64,000 nucleotides of DNA, from assembly GCF_042659445.1 (NCBI RefSeq), contig NZ_JBHSSR010000009.1. The stretch is one strand, 5' to 3'. Positions within the stretch are counted from its first letter, which is position 1, and every line of letters begins with the position of its first letter. Below are positions 25,538-35,291 of this stretch, piece after piece. Made by a program: the position numbers and the translations under genes. The notes under the pieces were generated by a model that had not been told where the DNA came from, did no database searches, and worked only from the letters and a program-made list of their open reading frames with translations. The stretch comes from Macrococcoides epidermidis (GTDB taxonomy: Bacteria > Bacillota > Bacilli > Staphylococcales > Staphylococcaceae).

Positions 25538-26353
25538 GTGTTAGAGAAAAATTATATAGCCGGTACTGTTGAACTTGCGATTCAACAAGGACTTGATGAA
25601 TTAAATCTGCAAGAAAAACAAGTAAAGATTGATGTTATTCACCCAGGAAAGAAAGGCTTTTTTGGTATTGGCAAAGCTGATGCAGAAGTGAAACTTACTG
25701 TAATTGATCCTGAATTAAAGAAGCTTTCTACTATTGAAGCAGTTAAAAATAGAAGTGAATACATAACTCAGGAAACAGAAGAACAAACGATTAAGACTGA
25801 ACGCGTGCAACATGAACAATCGGACGATAAAAAGGTTATTGATACTGATGTAGTTATAATTGCTACTACTGAAAAAGAGTCGCTATCAAAACAACAAGCA
25901 AAAACAGATGCACTGAATCAAACTGAAAAATATATCACGGCTATTATTCAGGAAATGGGTATTAATACTTCTGCTACAAGCAGCTTTAAGAATAATAGTG
26001 AAGTTGTAATTAATTTGGAATCAAATGACGCTGGACGAATTATCGGAAAGCGCGGACAAGTATTAAATAGTCTGCAGTTGCTTGCTCAAAATTATTATAA
26101 CCATATTGAAAAAGGTTATATGACTGTGACGCTGGATATCGAGAATTACCGTGAGAAACGTAAAGAAACGTTACAAAATCTCGCATTAAATATGTCAAAA
26201 AAAGCAGTTGCTACACGTAAACCGGTAAAGTTTGAACCTATGCCGAATTATGAGCGAAAAATTATGCATCAAATATTGACCAATATCGAGAATATCGAAA
26301 CATATTCAGAAGGTCGCGAACCTCACCGTTATTTAGTCATTAAAGCACGTTAA
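25538..26353 (+). CDS. jag: Jag/KhpB RNA-binding protein
   Basis: Jag (KhpB, EloR) is a cytoplasmic RNA-binding protein linked to elongation and small-RNA control in Firmicutes. It has the N-terminal Jag_N domain (GTVELAIQQGLDELNL, then PGKKGFFGIGKADAEVK), a charged linker of about 80 residues, a KH domain (NLESNDAGRIIGKRGQVLNSLQ) and an R3H domain ending in EGREPHRYLVIKA. I chose GTG 25538 because GGAGG at 25526-25530 is 7 bases away; ATG 25532 would leave almost no spacing. YidC, often next to rnpA, is not here, as in S. aureus. Confidence 0.9.
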   Translation: MLEKNYIAGTVELAIQQGLDELNLQEKQVKIDVIHPGKKGFFGIGKADAEVKLTVIDPELKKLSTIEAVKNRSEYITQETEEQTIKTERVQHEQSDDKKVIDTDVVIIATTEKESLSKQQAKTDALNQTEKYITAIIQEMGINTSATSSFKNNSEVVINLESNDAGRIIGKRGQVLNSLQLLAQNYYNHIEKGYMTVTLDIENYREKRKETLQNLALNMSKKAVATRKPVKFEPMPNYERKIMHQILTNIENIETYSEGREPHRYLVIKAR

Positions 26354-26368
26354 TTCTATAACTCTGAC

Positions 26369-26399
26369 TAACTCTAAAAACATTAAGTTTTTAGAGTTA
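26369..26399 (+). terminator. Hairpin after jag
   Basis: TAACTCTAAAAAC (26369-26381) pairs perfectly with GTTTTTAGAGTTA (26387-26399). The following T-run is weak, so it may terminate only partly before mnmE. Confidence 0.55.
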
Positions 26400-26484
26400 A
26401 TCTGTTTATTTAAAGCAAAAGTGTTTTCATTTTTAACATTTCAAACTACAATCAACAAATGGACATTTAAAGGAGGATCAATGT

Positions 26485-27867
26485 ATGGAATTCGACACAA
26501 TTTCAAGTATTTCAACACCAATGGGAGAAGGGGCCATTGCTATCGTTAGACTTTCTGGAGATGAAGCGATAAATATTGCAGACAAGATATATAAAGGTAA
26601 GCATAAATTAATCAATGTTGATTCACACACGATAAATTACGGCCATATTATTGATCCTGAGACAAATGACGTTGTTGAAGAAGTAATGGTGGCAGTAATG
26701 CGTGCACCTAGAACCTATACAAGAGAAGATATTGTTGAAATCAATTGTCATGGTGGTATTATGACGGTTAATCGTGTACTAGAACTAACATTATCGAATG
26801 GTGCAAAGTTAGCTGAGCCAGGAGAATTTACAAAACGTGCATTTTTGAACGGTCGTATTGATTTATCTCAAGCAGAAGCGACAATGGATTTTATTCGTTC
26901 TAAAACAGATCGTGCCTCAAAAGTTGCAATGCAGCAAATTGAAGGTCGACTTAGCACACTTATTAAAGGATTGCGTCAATCAATCCTGGAAATTCTAGCC
27001 CAAGTAGAAGTTAATATTGATTATCCTGAATATGATGACGTAGAAGAAGCTACGAATCAATTTCTATTAGCAGAAGCTGAGAAGATAAAGACGAGCATTG
27101 AGTCTTTATTACAAACTGGTACGCAAGGTAAAATCTTACGTGAAGGATTATCAACAGTTATCGTTGGTAAACCTAATGTAGGTAAATCATCAATGTTAAA
27201 TAATTTAATTCAAGATAATAAAGCAATTGTTACGGAAATCGCAGGAACAACACGTGATGTATTAGAGGAATATGTAAACGTACGCGGCGTACCTTTACGT
27301 TTAGTAGATACGGCAGGTATTCGTGAAACAGACGATATTGTAGAAAAGATTGGTGTTGAACGTAGTCGCGAGGCTTTAAGCAAAGCTGATTTAATTCTTT
27401 ACGTATTAAATTATAATGAAGCATTAACAGAAAGTGATTATCAGCTTGCTGAAGTCATTAAAAATGAAGATGTTATCGTTATTATTAACAAAACAGATTT
27501 ATCACAAGCATTAGACATTGAAGCGGTGAAACAAATGGTTGGTGTAAATACACCAATTGTGATGACATCGATGGTTGACCAAAGTGGTATAGAACAGTTA
27601 GAAGAAAAGATTCGTGATCTATTCTTTGAAGGTACAGTATCGAATCAAGATATGACGTATGTTTCAAATGCACGACACATTAGTTTATTAAAAGACGCTA
27701 AACAATCAATCAGTGATGCTATTATGGCTGCTGAAAGTGGCGTGCCAATAGATATGATTCAAATTGATTTAATAAAAACTTGGGAATTGCTTGGAGAAGT
27801 GATTGGAGAGTCTGTTGCAGACGGCTTAATCGATCAGTTATTTAGCCAGTTCTGTTTAGGAAAATAA
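26485..27867 (+). CDS. mnmE: tRNA modification GTPase MnmE
   Basis: MnmE works with MnmG to add carboxymethylaminomethyl groups to wobble uridine 34 of certain tRNAs. The 460-residue protein has an N-terminal folate-binding domain, a helical domain, and an inserted GTPase domain with G1 GKPNVGKSS, the G2-region TEIAGTTRD and G4 INKTD. It ends in the essential C-terminal CLGK motif. An AGGAGG site precedes the ATG. It is followed 12 bases later by mnmG. Confidence 0.97.
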   Translation: MEFDTISSISTPMGEGAIAIVRLSGDEAINIADKIYKGKHKLINVDSHTINYGHIIDPETNDVVEEVMVAVMRAPRTYTREDIVEINCHGGIMTVNRVLELTLSNGAKLAEPGEFTKRAFLNGRIDLSQAEATMDFIRSKTDRASKVAMQQIEGRLSTLIKGLRQSILEILAQVEVNIDYPEYDDVEEATNQFLLAEAEKIKTSIESLLQTGTQGKILREGLSTVIVGKPNVGKSSMLNNLIQDNKAIVTEIAGTTRDVLEEYVNVRGVPLRLVDTAGIRETDDIVEKIGVERSREALSKADLILYVLNYNEALTESDYQLAEVIKNEDVIVIINKTDLSQALDIEAVKQMVGVNTPIVMTSMVDQSGIEQLEEKIRDLFFEGTVSNQDMTYVSNARHISLLKDAKQSISDAIMAAESGVPIDMIQIDLIKTWELLGEVIGESVADGLIDQLFSQFCLGK

Positions 27868-27879
27868 GGAGGAAACATT

Positions 27880-29754
27880 TTGGAACAAAGATATGATGTA
27901 ATTGTTGTTGGTGCCGGTCATGCAGGTGTTGAAGCGGGACTCGCTGCAGCGAGAAAAGGTGCAAAGACTTTAATGCTAACAATTAATTTGGACTCAGTCG
28001 CTTTTATGCCATGTAATCCATCGGTAGGTGGACCAGCAAAAGGGATTGTTGTTCGAGAAATAGATGCTTTAGGTGGCCAAATGGCTAAAACAATCGACAA
28101 AACGCATATTCAAATGCGTATGTTAAACACTGGTAAAGGTCCTGCAGTGCGTGCATTACGTGCTCAAGCAGATAAAGTACTTTACCAACAAGAAATGAAG
28201 GATGTTATTGAGAATACGGACAACCTAGATATTATGCAAGGTATGGTTGAGCGTTTAATTATAGAAGACGATAAAGTAAAAGGTGTCGAAACAATTATTG
28301 GTACAACGTATTATGCAGATGCTGTTGTATTAACAACAGGGACATTCTTACGTGGAGAAATTATTTTAGGTAACATTAAATATTCTTCAGGACCAAATCA
28401 CCAAATGCCATCAATCACATTAGCAGATCACTTACGTGAAATTGGGTTTGATATTGTGCGCTTTAAAACGGGAACACCACCTCGTGTGAATGGCAATACA
28501 ATTGATTATTCTAAAACTGAAATTCAGCCTGGTGATGAAGTACCACGTGCATTCAGTTACGAAACGACTGAGTTCATCTTAGATCAGTTACCTTGCTGGT
28601 TAACATATACGAATGCTGCAACACATAAAGTGATTGATGATAATTTACATTTATCAGCGATGTATTCAGGCATGATTAAAGGAACAGGTCCACGTTATTG
28701 CCCGTCGATTGAAGATAAATTCGTGCGCTTCAATGATAAACCACGTCACCAAATCTTCTTAGAGCCGGAAGGACGCAATACGAAAGAAGTCTATGTACAA
28801 GGCTTATCTACAAGTTTACCTGAGCATGTGCAACTTCAAATGTTACAATCCATTCCTGGGCTAGAAAAAGCAGACATGATGCGTGCGGGTTATGCGATTG
28901 AGTATGATGCAATCGTTCCTACACAATTATGGCCAACACTTGAAACGAAAAAGATAGATGGCTTATTTACTGCGGGACAAATTAACGGAACGAGTGGATA
29001 TGAAGAAGCGGCAGGTCAAGGTTTGATGGCTGGTATTAATGCTGCAGCAAAAGTATTAAATCACGAACCGTTAATTTTAGGGCGTCACGAAGCATACATT
29101 GGTGTATTAATCGATGACTTAGTAACGAAAGGTACAAATGAACCATATCGACTACTTACAAGTCGTGCAGAACATCGTTTATTATTACGTCATGATAATG
29201 CTGATTTACGCTTAACGGAAATCGGGAAAGAAATTGGTTTGATAGATGAAGCGCGTTATGCTAAATTTATTGCAAAGAAAGCTGCTATTTCCGAGGAAAT
29301 AAAACGTTTAACTGATACGCGCATTAAACCAAATGCGTTGACACAAAGTATGATTGCATCGCGTGGTGGAACTGCTTTAAAAGATGGTATTTTAGCGATT
29401 GATTTATTACGTCGTCCTGAAATGGATTATAATTCAGTTGTGTCACTTATTGACAGTGATATTACAGTGGATGAAGCAGTAGCTGAACAAGTAGAAATCC
29501 AGACGAAATACGAAGGTTACATTCAAAAGTCATTACAACAAGTTGAAAAAGTAAAACGTATGGAAAATAAAAAAATTCCAGAAAATATTGATTATGATGA
29601 TATTCATTCATTAGCGACAGAAGCTCGTCAGAAATTAAAGGAAGTTAAACCTTTAAGTATTGCTCAGGCTTCAAGAATTTCAGGTGTGAATCCTGCAGAT
29701 ATTTCAATTTTATTAGTCTATATTGAACAGGGAAAAATTAAAAGGGTGAACTAG
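27880..29754 (+). CDS. mnmG: tRNA uridine-5-carboxymethylaminomethyl modification enzyme MnmG
   Basis: MnmG (GidA) is the FAD- and NADH-dependent partner of MnmE. The 624-residue protein has the N-terminal Rossmann motif VVGAGHAGVEAGLAAAR, the CNPSVGGPAKG region with a conserved cysteine, and a C-terminal helical domain ending around ASRISGVNPADISILL. The start is TTG 27880, well placed after GGAGG. It lies between mnmE and rsmG, and its stop immediately precedes the rsmG ATG. Confidence 0.97.
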   Translation: MEQRYDVIVVGAGHAGVEAGLAAARKGAKTLMLTINLDSVAFMPCNPSVGGPAKGIVVREIDALGGQMAKTIDKTHIQMRMLNTGKGPAVRALRAQADKVLYQQEMKDVIENTDNLDIMQGMVERLIIEDDKVKGVETIIGTTYYADAVVLTTGTFLRGEIILGNIKYSSGPNHQMPSITLADHLREIGFDIVRFKTGTPPRVNGNTIDYSKTEIQPGDEVPRAFSYETTEFILDQLPCWLTYTNAATHKVIDDNLHLSAMYSGMIKGTGPRYCPSIEDKFVRFNDKPRHQIFLEPEGRNTKEVYVQGLSTSLPEHVQLQMLQSIPGLEKADMMRAGYAIEYDAIVPTQLWPTLETKKIDGLFTAGQINGTSGYEEAAGQGLMAGINAAAKVLNHEPLILGRHEAYIGVLIDDLVTKGTNEPYRLLTSRAEHRLLLRHDNADLRLTEIGKEIGLIDEARYAKFIAKKAAISEEIKRLTDTRIKPNALTQSMIASRGGTALKDGILAIDLLRRPEMDYNSVVSLIDSDITVDEAVAEQVEIQTKYEGYIQKSLQQVEKVKRMENKKIPENIDYDDIHSLATEARQKLKEVKPLSIAQASRISGVNPADISILLVYIEQGKIKRVN

Positions 29755-30471
29755 ATGAACGAGATGCAATTCGTACAAAAATTACAGGAAAAAGGCTTTA
29801 CTATCACTGAAAAACAACAAAAACAATTTGCAATTTACTATGAAACTTTAGTAGAGTGGAATAAGCTAATGAATTTAACTGCTGTAACTGAAAAAGAAGA
29901 AGTATATTTAAAGCACTTTTTTGATTCAATTACACCAAGTTTCTATTATGATTTTACGAAGGTTCAATCCATTTGTGATGTTGGTGCAGGTGCTGGATTT
30001 CCAAGCATACCATTAAAAATTATGTTCCCTCATCTTGAAGTGACAATCGTTGATTCATTAAATAAACGCATCAACTTCTTAAATCATTTAAGTGCAGAAC
30101 TTGATTTGACGAACGTTCGATTTATTCATGATCGTGCTGAAACGTTTGGTAAGAGTGAGTACCGTGAATCATTTGATGTTGTAACAGCACGCGCAGTTGC
30201 TCGTCTTTCAGTACTTAGTGAATTATGTCTACCTCTTGTTAAAAAAGGTGGTCATTTTATAGCGTTAAAAGGTGCCCAAGGTGAAATAGAAGTTGAAGAA
30301 GGTTTATTTGCAATTTCAATTTTAGGTGGAGAAGTCATTCATAATCATCCTTTAACGCTACCAGAAGAAGATAGTATGCGTTATATTTTAAATATTGAAA
30401 AGAAACGTCAAACACCTAAAAAATATCCACGCAAACCAGGCACACCGAATAAAGAGCCTTTATTAAAGTAA
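29755..30471 (+). CDS. rsmG: 16S rRNA (guanine527-N7)-methyltransferase RsmG
   Basis: RsmG (GidB) methylates G527 of 16S rRNA; its loss gives low-level streptomycin resistance. The 238-residue protein has the SAM-binding motif CDVGAGAGFPSIPLKI, VDSLNKRINFL, and the later TARAVARLSVLSELCLPL. Length is typical. The start abuts the mnmG stop, so the two are coupled. Confidence 0.96.
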   Translation: MNEMQFVQKLQEKGFTITEKQQKQFAIYYETLVEWNKLMNLTAVTEKEEVYLKHFFDSITPSFYYDFTKVQSICDVGAGAGFPSIPLKIMFPHLEVTIVDSLNKRINFLNHLSAELDLTNVRFIHDRAETFGKSEYRESFDVVTARAVARLSVLSELCLPLVKKGGHFIALKGAQGEIEVEEGLFAISILGGEVIHNHPLTLPEEDSMRYILNIEKKRQTPKKYPRKPGTPNKEPLLK

Positions 30472-30518
30472 GATACTAAATTGTTATCGTATTTTGAAGT
30501 GAAAGTGAGTCGATTGAT

Positions 30519-31364
30519 ATGAAAAAACCCTTTTCTAAATTATTTGGACTAAAAGATAAAGAAGAAGATGTTGAAGTACAACGTCAGAACGGTAATGTCG
30601 TTACAGTTCCAGTAGAACGCATTGTACCGAACAGATATCAACCAAGACAAATTTTTGATGAAGAAAAGATTAAAGAATTAGCAGAATCCATTCGTTCATA
30701 TGGTTTATTACAACCTATCGTTGTACGTCCAATTGAAGAAGGTATGTATGAAATTATTGCCGGAGAAAGACGTTTCCGTGCATTAAAGTTCAATGGCACT
30801 GCTGAAACAGAAGTAATTGTTAAACAAATGAATGACAAAGAAACTGCTGCGATTGCTTTAATCGAAAATATTCAACGTGAAAATTTATCAGCTGTTGAAG
30901 AAGCGGAAGCTTATAAGAAGTTATTAGACTTAGATGGTATTACGCAACAGGATCTTGCGACAAGTTTAGGTAAAAGTCAGTCGTTTATTGCGAATAAGTT
31001 AAGACTATTACGCTTATCTCAACCGATTTTAGATGCATTGAGCAAGCAGCAAATTACAGAACGACATGCCAGAGCATTGCTTGCATTAGATGAAGTTGGA
31101 CAAAAAAAGATGCTGGACATTATTAAAAGCCAAAATTTAAATGTGAAGCAGACAGAAGAACGTGTTAAGCGTATGTTGGGTGGAGAAGATGTGAAACCTA
31201 AACGTATTGGCTTTACGAGAGATTTAAAGCTTGCATTCAATACAATCGGTGAAAGTTTAAAAGCAGTTGAGAAAAGCGGCGTAAAAGTAAAACGTAAAGA
31301 TACCGAGTATGAAAATTTCTATGAAATTTCTATAAAAGTATTTAAGAATGATATGAATCAATAA
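30519..31364 (+). CDS. noc: Nucleoid occlusion protein Noc (ParB family)
   Basis: Noc blocks cell division over the nucleoid by binding many chromosomal sites and the membrane. The 281-residue protein starts with a basic amphipathic segment (MKKPFSKLFGLKDKEED) of the membrane-targeting type. The ParB CTPase-type domain has PNRYQPRQIFDEE, GERRFRALK and ENIQRENL, and a helix-turn-helix lies at TQQDLATSLGKSQSFIANKLR. It lies in the normal place after rsmG. A separate Spo0J lies 0.9 kb downstream, so the two paralogues have split roles. Confidence 0.92.
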   Translation: MKKPFSKLFGLKDKEEDVEVQRQNGNVVTVPVERIVPNRYQPRQIFDEEKIKELAESIRSYGLLQPIVVRPIEEGMYEIIAGERRFRALKFNGTAETEVIVKQMNDKETAAIALIENIQRENLSAVEEAEAYKKLLDLDGITQQDLATSLGKSQSFIANKLRLLRLSQPILDALSKQQITERHARALLALDEVGQKKMLDIIKSQNLNVKQTEERVKRMLGGEDVKPKRIGFTRDLKLAFNTIGESLKAVEKSGVKVKRKDTEYENFYEISIKVFKNDMNQ

Positions 31365-31393
31365 AGTGGATGATACTTTCATCCGCTTTTTTC
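31365..31393 (+). terminator. Terminator after noc
   Basis: AGTGGATGA (31365-31373) pairs with TCATCCGCT (31379-31387), with a wobble, followed by TTTTTT. An extended -10 (TGT-TATAAT, 31430-31438) shortly downstream probably starts the soj transcript. Confidence 0.8.
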
Positions 31394-31476
31394 TGTTCAC
31401 GGATTGTCTGTGCAGAAATTCGATAAAATTGTTATAATCGTTACTATATGAAAAACATGAGTAGGAGAGAATATTG

Positions 31477-32238
31477 ATGACAAAAATATTGGCCATCGCA
31501 AACCAAAAAGGTGGAGTTGGTAAGACGACAACATCAGTTAACTTAAGTGCTGCATTAGCGGAACTTGGTAAAAAAGTTTTATTAGTAGATACTGATCCTC
31601 AAGGTAATGCCACGAGTGGTGTTGGTGTAGATAAGAATAACGTAGAAAATTCAGTGTACGACATGCTTGTTGAAGATGTAAATATCAATAAATGTGTTTT
31701 AGAAACAGCGGTTGAAAACTTATATATCATTCCAGCTAATATTGCATTAGCTGGAGCTGAAATTGAGTTAGTTTCTGCGATGAGCAGAGAAGTACGTTTA
31801 AAATATGCATTTAAAGAGTTAGATACTGATTTTGATTATATCATCATTGATTGCCCACCTTCATTAGGTTTACTCACAATCAATTCATTTACTGCAGCCA
31901 ATGGAATCGTAATCCCTGTACAATGTGAATACTATGCGCTAGAAGGTTTGAGTCAATTACTGAATACAATTCGTTTAGTACAACGCCATTTAAATCAATC
32001 GCTTGAAATTGAAGGTGTATTATTAACGATGCTGGATGCACGTACGAATTTAGGTAATGACGTGATTGCAGAAGTAAAAGACCACTTTGGTGAAAAAGTA
32101 TACGATACGATTATTCCGCGTAATGTCCGATTATCAGAAGCACCTTCTCACGGGCAACCGATCAATGTATACGATGCCCGTTCAACGGGAGCTAAGACTT
32201 ATAAGAGCTTAGCTGAGGAGGTTGTACGCCATGGCTAG
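31477..32238 (+). CDS. soj: Chromosome partitioning ATPase Soj/ParA
   Basis: Soj is the ParA-type ATPase that works with Spo0J on chromosome segregation and on DnaA control. The 253-residue protein begins MTKILAIANQKGGVGKTTTS with the deviant Walker A KGGVGKTT, followed by DTDPQGNATSG and IIDCPPSLGLLT. I chose ATG 31477 over the TTG three bases earlier because AGGAGA fits its spacing. Its end overlaps the start of spo0J. Confidence 0.94.
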   Translation: MTKILAIANQKGGVGKTTTSVNLSAALAELGKKVLLVDTDPQGNATSGVGVDKNNVENSVYDMLVEDVNINKCVLETAVENLYIIPANIALAGAEIELVSAMSREVRLKYAFKELDTDFDYIIIDCPPSLGLLTINSFTAANGIVIPVQCEYYALEGLSQLLNTIRLVQRHLNQSLEIEGVLLTMLDARTNLGNDVIAEVKDHFGEKVYDTIIPRNVRLSEAPSHGQPINVYDARSTGAKTYKSLAEEVVRHG

Positions 32239-33079
32239 AGGTTTAGGTAAAGGATTAGGAAGGGGCTTAGATGCACTTTTCCAGGAAAACCAGCAGGATG
32301 AATTAGTAGAAGATATCAGTCTTTCAGAATTACGACCAAATCCATATCAGCCGCGTCATGAATTTGATGAGCAGGCATTGAACGAATTAAGTGAATCGAT
32401 TAAGGTGCATGGTGTACTGCAACCTATCGTTGTACGTAAGTCAGTGAAAGGTTATGACATTGTTGTAGGTGAAAGACGTTTTAGAGCGAGTAAATTAGCA
32501 GGTAAAGTAAAGATTCCGGCAATCGTTAAGCAATTAACTGATACACAAATGATGGAACTTGCGGTGATTGAGAATTTACAGCGTGAAGATTTAAATCCAC
32601 TGGAGGAAGCGAAGAGCTATCAATTTCTAATGGATAAATTGAATTTAACACAAGCTGAAACAGCAGATCGTTTAGGTAAATCAAGACCGTATATTGCGAA
32701 TATGCTGCGTCTTATGAATTTACCACATGCGGTTAAAGATTTAATTGATCAAAAGAAAATTTCAGGCGGACATGGACGTACATTACTTGGACTAAAATCA
32801 GAAGAAGAAATGATTTCAGTTGCTAAAAAAGTAATCGCTGAATCGATGAGCGTACGTGAACTAGAAAAATATATTAAAGATTTAAATCATACAGAAGCTA
32901 AGCCGAAGAAAGAAAAGAAAAAACCAGTGTTTCTTGTGAAACATGAAGAAAACTTAAAGCGTCATTTAGGAACAAAAGTTGAAATTTCTAAATCACGTAA
33001 AAAAGGAAAAATTGCAATAGAGTTTACTTCTGAAGAAGAGTTTAATCGTCTTATTGCATTGTTAGAGAATACACAGTAG
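32231..33079 (+). CDS. spo0J: Chromosome partitioning protein Spo0J/ParB
   Basis: Spo0J is a CTP-dependent clamp that loads at parS sites and recruits SMC. The 282-residue product begins MARGLGKGLGRGLDALFQ, the classic ParB N-terminus that stimulates Soj. PNPYQPRHEFDEQ, GERRFRASKLAG, ENLQREDLNPLEEA and the helix-turn-helix LTQAETADRLGKSRPYIANML follow. ATG 32231 follows GGAGG by 9 bases and lies eight bases inside the end of soj. I did not notice a clear parS sequence in the window. Confidence 0.94.
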   Translation: MARGLGKGLGRGLDALFQENQQDELVEDISLSELRPNPYQPRHEFDEQALNELSESIKVHGVLQPIVVRKSVKGYDIVVGERRFRASKLAGKVKIPAIVKQLTDTQMMELAVIENLQREDLNPLEEAKSYQFLMDKLNLTQAETADRLGKSRPYIANMLRLMNLPHAVKDLIDQKKISGGHGRTLLGLKSEEEMISVAKKVIAESMSVRELEKYIKDLNHTEAKPKKEKKKPVFLVKHEENLKRHLGTKVEISKSRKKGKIAIEFTSEEEFNRLIALLENTQ

Positions 33080-33088
33080 GTGAATGTA

Positions 33089-33976
33089 GTGAACGATATT
33101 ATGAATGAAATAGAAAGTACCTTTTTTGATTCAAAACTATGGATTAGTATTGGGACAGATATTTTATGGTCGATTATTTTATTGTTATTCGCCGTTATTG
33201 TCATTAGAGTCGTACATAAATTCATTGAACAATTTTTTAGAGTAAGGCGTAAAACATATTTATCCCAATCAACGAAGCGTGACACAACTTTGATTAAACT
33301 ACTGCAAAGTATTGCATCGTATGTGATTTGGTTTATCGTATTAACGACAATACTGAGTAACTTTGGTGTGAAAGTCGAAAGTATTATTGCGGGGGCTGGT
33401 ATTGCGGGTATCGCCATTGGGTTTGGAGCACAAACTTTGGTCAAAGATGTTATTACTGGCTTTTTTATTATCTTTGAAAATCAATTTGATGTTGGAGATT
33501 ATGTTAGAATAAATACAACAGGTACTACTGTTGCAGAGGGGACTGTTCAATCTATTGGTCTCCGTTCAACACGTATTAAATCTTTTACAGGTGAACTTAC
33601 GATTTTGCCTAATGGCACAATGAATGAAATTGTAAACTTCTCGGTGAATAACTCGATTGCAATCTTCGATATTTCCGTATCAAGTGAAGAAAATATTTCG
33701 CATATAGAATCAATATTGCAGCCGTATTTACTAACATTACCTGAGAAATATGTTGATTTAGTAAAAGCACCTGAAATGTTAGGTGTTGAAATGGTTAGTG
33801 CAGGAGAAACAAAAATAAGAATGTCGGCAGAAACTTTACCGAATAATCATGTGAAAGTTTCAAGAATATTACGTGGTGATATTAAAGAATTTTTAGATCA
33901 AAATGGCATTCACGTACCTATGCCACGTGTTGTTATGTACAATCAACCAAATAAGGATGATCACAATGCAAAATGA
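33089..33976 (+). CDS. Small-conductance mechanosensitive channel, MscS family
   Basis: MscS channels release solutes during osmotic downshock. The protein has three membrane segments (about residues 17-38, 65-90 and 95-125). The pore-lining helix is glycine/alanine rich (GAGIAGIAIGFGAQTLVKDVITG), the family hallmark, and is followed by the beta domain (VGDYVRI, LPNG) and a C-terminal domain. GTG 33089 fits the AGGTG site; GTG 33080 or ATG 33101 are alternatives. It follows spo0J closely, matching the YkuT-type gene at this place in staphylococci. Confidence 0.88.
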   Translation: MNDIMNEIESTFFDSKLWISIGTDILWSIILLLFAVIVIRVVHKFIEQFFRVRRKTYLSQSTKRDTTLIKLLQSIASYVIWFIVLTTILSNFGVKVESIIAGAGIAGIAIGFGAQTLVKDVITGFFIIFENQFDVGDYVRINTTGTTVAEGTVQSIGLRSTRIKSFTGELTILPNGTMNEIVNFSVNNSIAIFDISVSSEENISHIESILQPYLLTLPEKYVDLVKAPEMLGVEMVSAGETKIRMSAETLPNNHVKVSRILRGDIKEFLDQNGIHVPMPRVVMYNQPNKDDHNAK

Positions 33977-34157
33977 TTATGAATTAAATACAATTGTTGA
34001 AATGAAGAAACCACATGCATGTGGAGAGAAACTGTTTAAAGTAATTCGTTTAGGTGCGGATATCCGTATTAAATGTGAAGGTTGCGGTCGTAGTATTATG
34101 TTGCCAAGACAAGAATTCAATAAAAAAATTAAAAAGATAACGGCACAGGCCGAATAA
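33966..34157 (+). CDS. DUF951 small zinc-finger-like protein
   Basis: This 63-residue protein reads MQNDYELNTIVEMKKPHACG, then EKLFKVIRLGADIRIKCEGC and GRSIMLPRQEF. One cysteine near residue 19 and a CEGC pair suggest a zinc ribbon, as expected for the DUF951 (YyzM) family. The function is unknown. The ATG 33966 has an AAGGATGA site and overlaps the end of the channel gene by 11 bases. It sits between the MscS gene and ychF, its usual place. Confidence 0.88.
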   Translation: MQNDYELNTIVEMKKPHACGEKLFKVIRLGADIRIKCEGCGRSIMLPRQEFNKKIKKITAQAE

Positions 34158-34169
34158 GGAGAAGAAATT

Positions 34170-35270
34170 ATGGCTTTAACAGCAGGAATTGTAGGATTAC
34201 CAAACGTAGGAAAATCAACATTATTTAATGCAATTACAAAGGCAGGAGCACTTGCAGCGAACTATCCGTTTGCTACGATTGATCCTAACGTTGGTATCGT
34301 TGAAGTACCAGACGTACGTTTAGATAAATTAACTGAATTAGTAACACCTAAAAAGACAGTACCAACAGCATTTGAATTTACTGATATCGCTGGTATCGTT
34401 AAAGGTGCTTCTAAAGGTGAAGGGTTAGGAAATAAATTCTTATCTCATATCCGTGATGTTGACGCAATTTGTCAAGTTGTTCGTGCATTTGAAGATGAGA
34501 ATATCACGCATGTATCAGGAACAGTAAATCCTGTTGATGATATCGAAGTTATCAATATGGAGTTAATCTTAGCGGATTTAGAATCTGTTGAGAAACGTTA
34601 CGCACGTGTTCAGAAGATGGCAAAACAAAAAGATAAAGATGCAATGGTTGAAGAATCAATCTTAGCAATTATTAAAGAAGCTCTAGAAAATGAACGTCCT
34701 GCAAGAAGTATTGAATTTTCTCCGGAACAAGAGAAAATTGTTAAAGGTATGCACTTGTTAACTGCAAAGCCAATGCTATATGTGGCAAATGTATCTGAAG
34801 ATGATTTAGTGGCAGGCGAAGAAAATGAACATGTAAAAGCAATTAAAGCATATGCTGATAATGAAGGTTCACAAGTCATTGTTATCAGTGCGCGTATTGA
34901 AGAAGAGTTAGCGGCATTAGATGAAGAAGATAAAAAAGAATATTTAGCAGATTTGGGTATTGAAGAATCTGGGTTAGATAAATTGATCAAAGCTTCATAT
35001 CATTTATTAGGTCTTGCTACTTACTTTACAGCTGGTGTACAAGAAGTGCGTGCGTGGACGTTTAAACGTGGTATGACTGCACCACAATGTGCAGGAATCA
35101 TTCATACTGACTTTGAACGTGGATTTATCAGAGCAGAAACTGTAAGCTATGATGATTTAATTGAACATAATGGTATGACTGCTGCAAAAGAAGCGGGTCG
35201 TGTACGTTTAGAAGGAAAAGATTATATCATGCAGGATGGCGACGTTGTTCATTTTAGATTTAACGTATAA
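34170..35270 (+). CDS. ychF: Redox-regulated ATPase YchF (OBG family)
   Basis: YchF is a conserved translation-associated ATPase/GTPase that binds ribosomes and takes part in stress responses. The 366-residue protein has G1 GLPNVGKST, FTDIAGIVKGASKGEGLGNKFL for G3, a coiled-coil insertion (about 130-200), and a C-terminal TGS domain (AWTFKRGMTAPQCAGIIHTDFERGFIRAE). Length is normal. A GGAG site precedes the ATG. It follows the DUF951 gene by 12 bases. Confidence 0.96.
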   Translation: MALTAGIVGLPNVGKSTLFNAITKAGALAANYPFATIDPNVGIVEVPDVRLDKLTELVTPKKTVPTAFEFTDIAGIVKGASKGEGLGNKFLSHIRDVDAICQVVRAFEDENITHVSGTVNPVDDIEVINMELILADLESVEKRYARVQKMAKQKDKDAMVEESILAIIKEALENERPARSIEFSPEQEKIVKGMHLLTAKPMLYVANVSEDDLVAGEENEHVKAIKAYADNEGSQVIVISARIEEELAALDEEDKKEYLADLGIEESGLDKLIKASYHLLGLATYFTAGVQEVRAWTFKRGMTAPQCAGIIHTDFERGFIRAETVSYDDLIEHNGMTAAKEAGRVRLEGKDYIMQDGDVVHFRFNV

Positions 35271-35291
35271 TTAAACAAACAGGAGCATAGC

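Noticed and set aside
30519..33079. Two ParB-like genes as a possible plasmid-derived partition system
   Set aside because: Noc after rsmG and Soj-Spo0J nearby is the normal chromosomal arrangement in Firmicutes.
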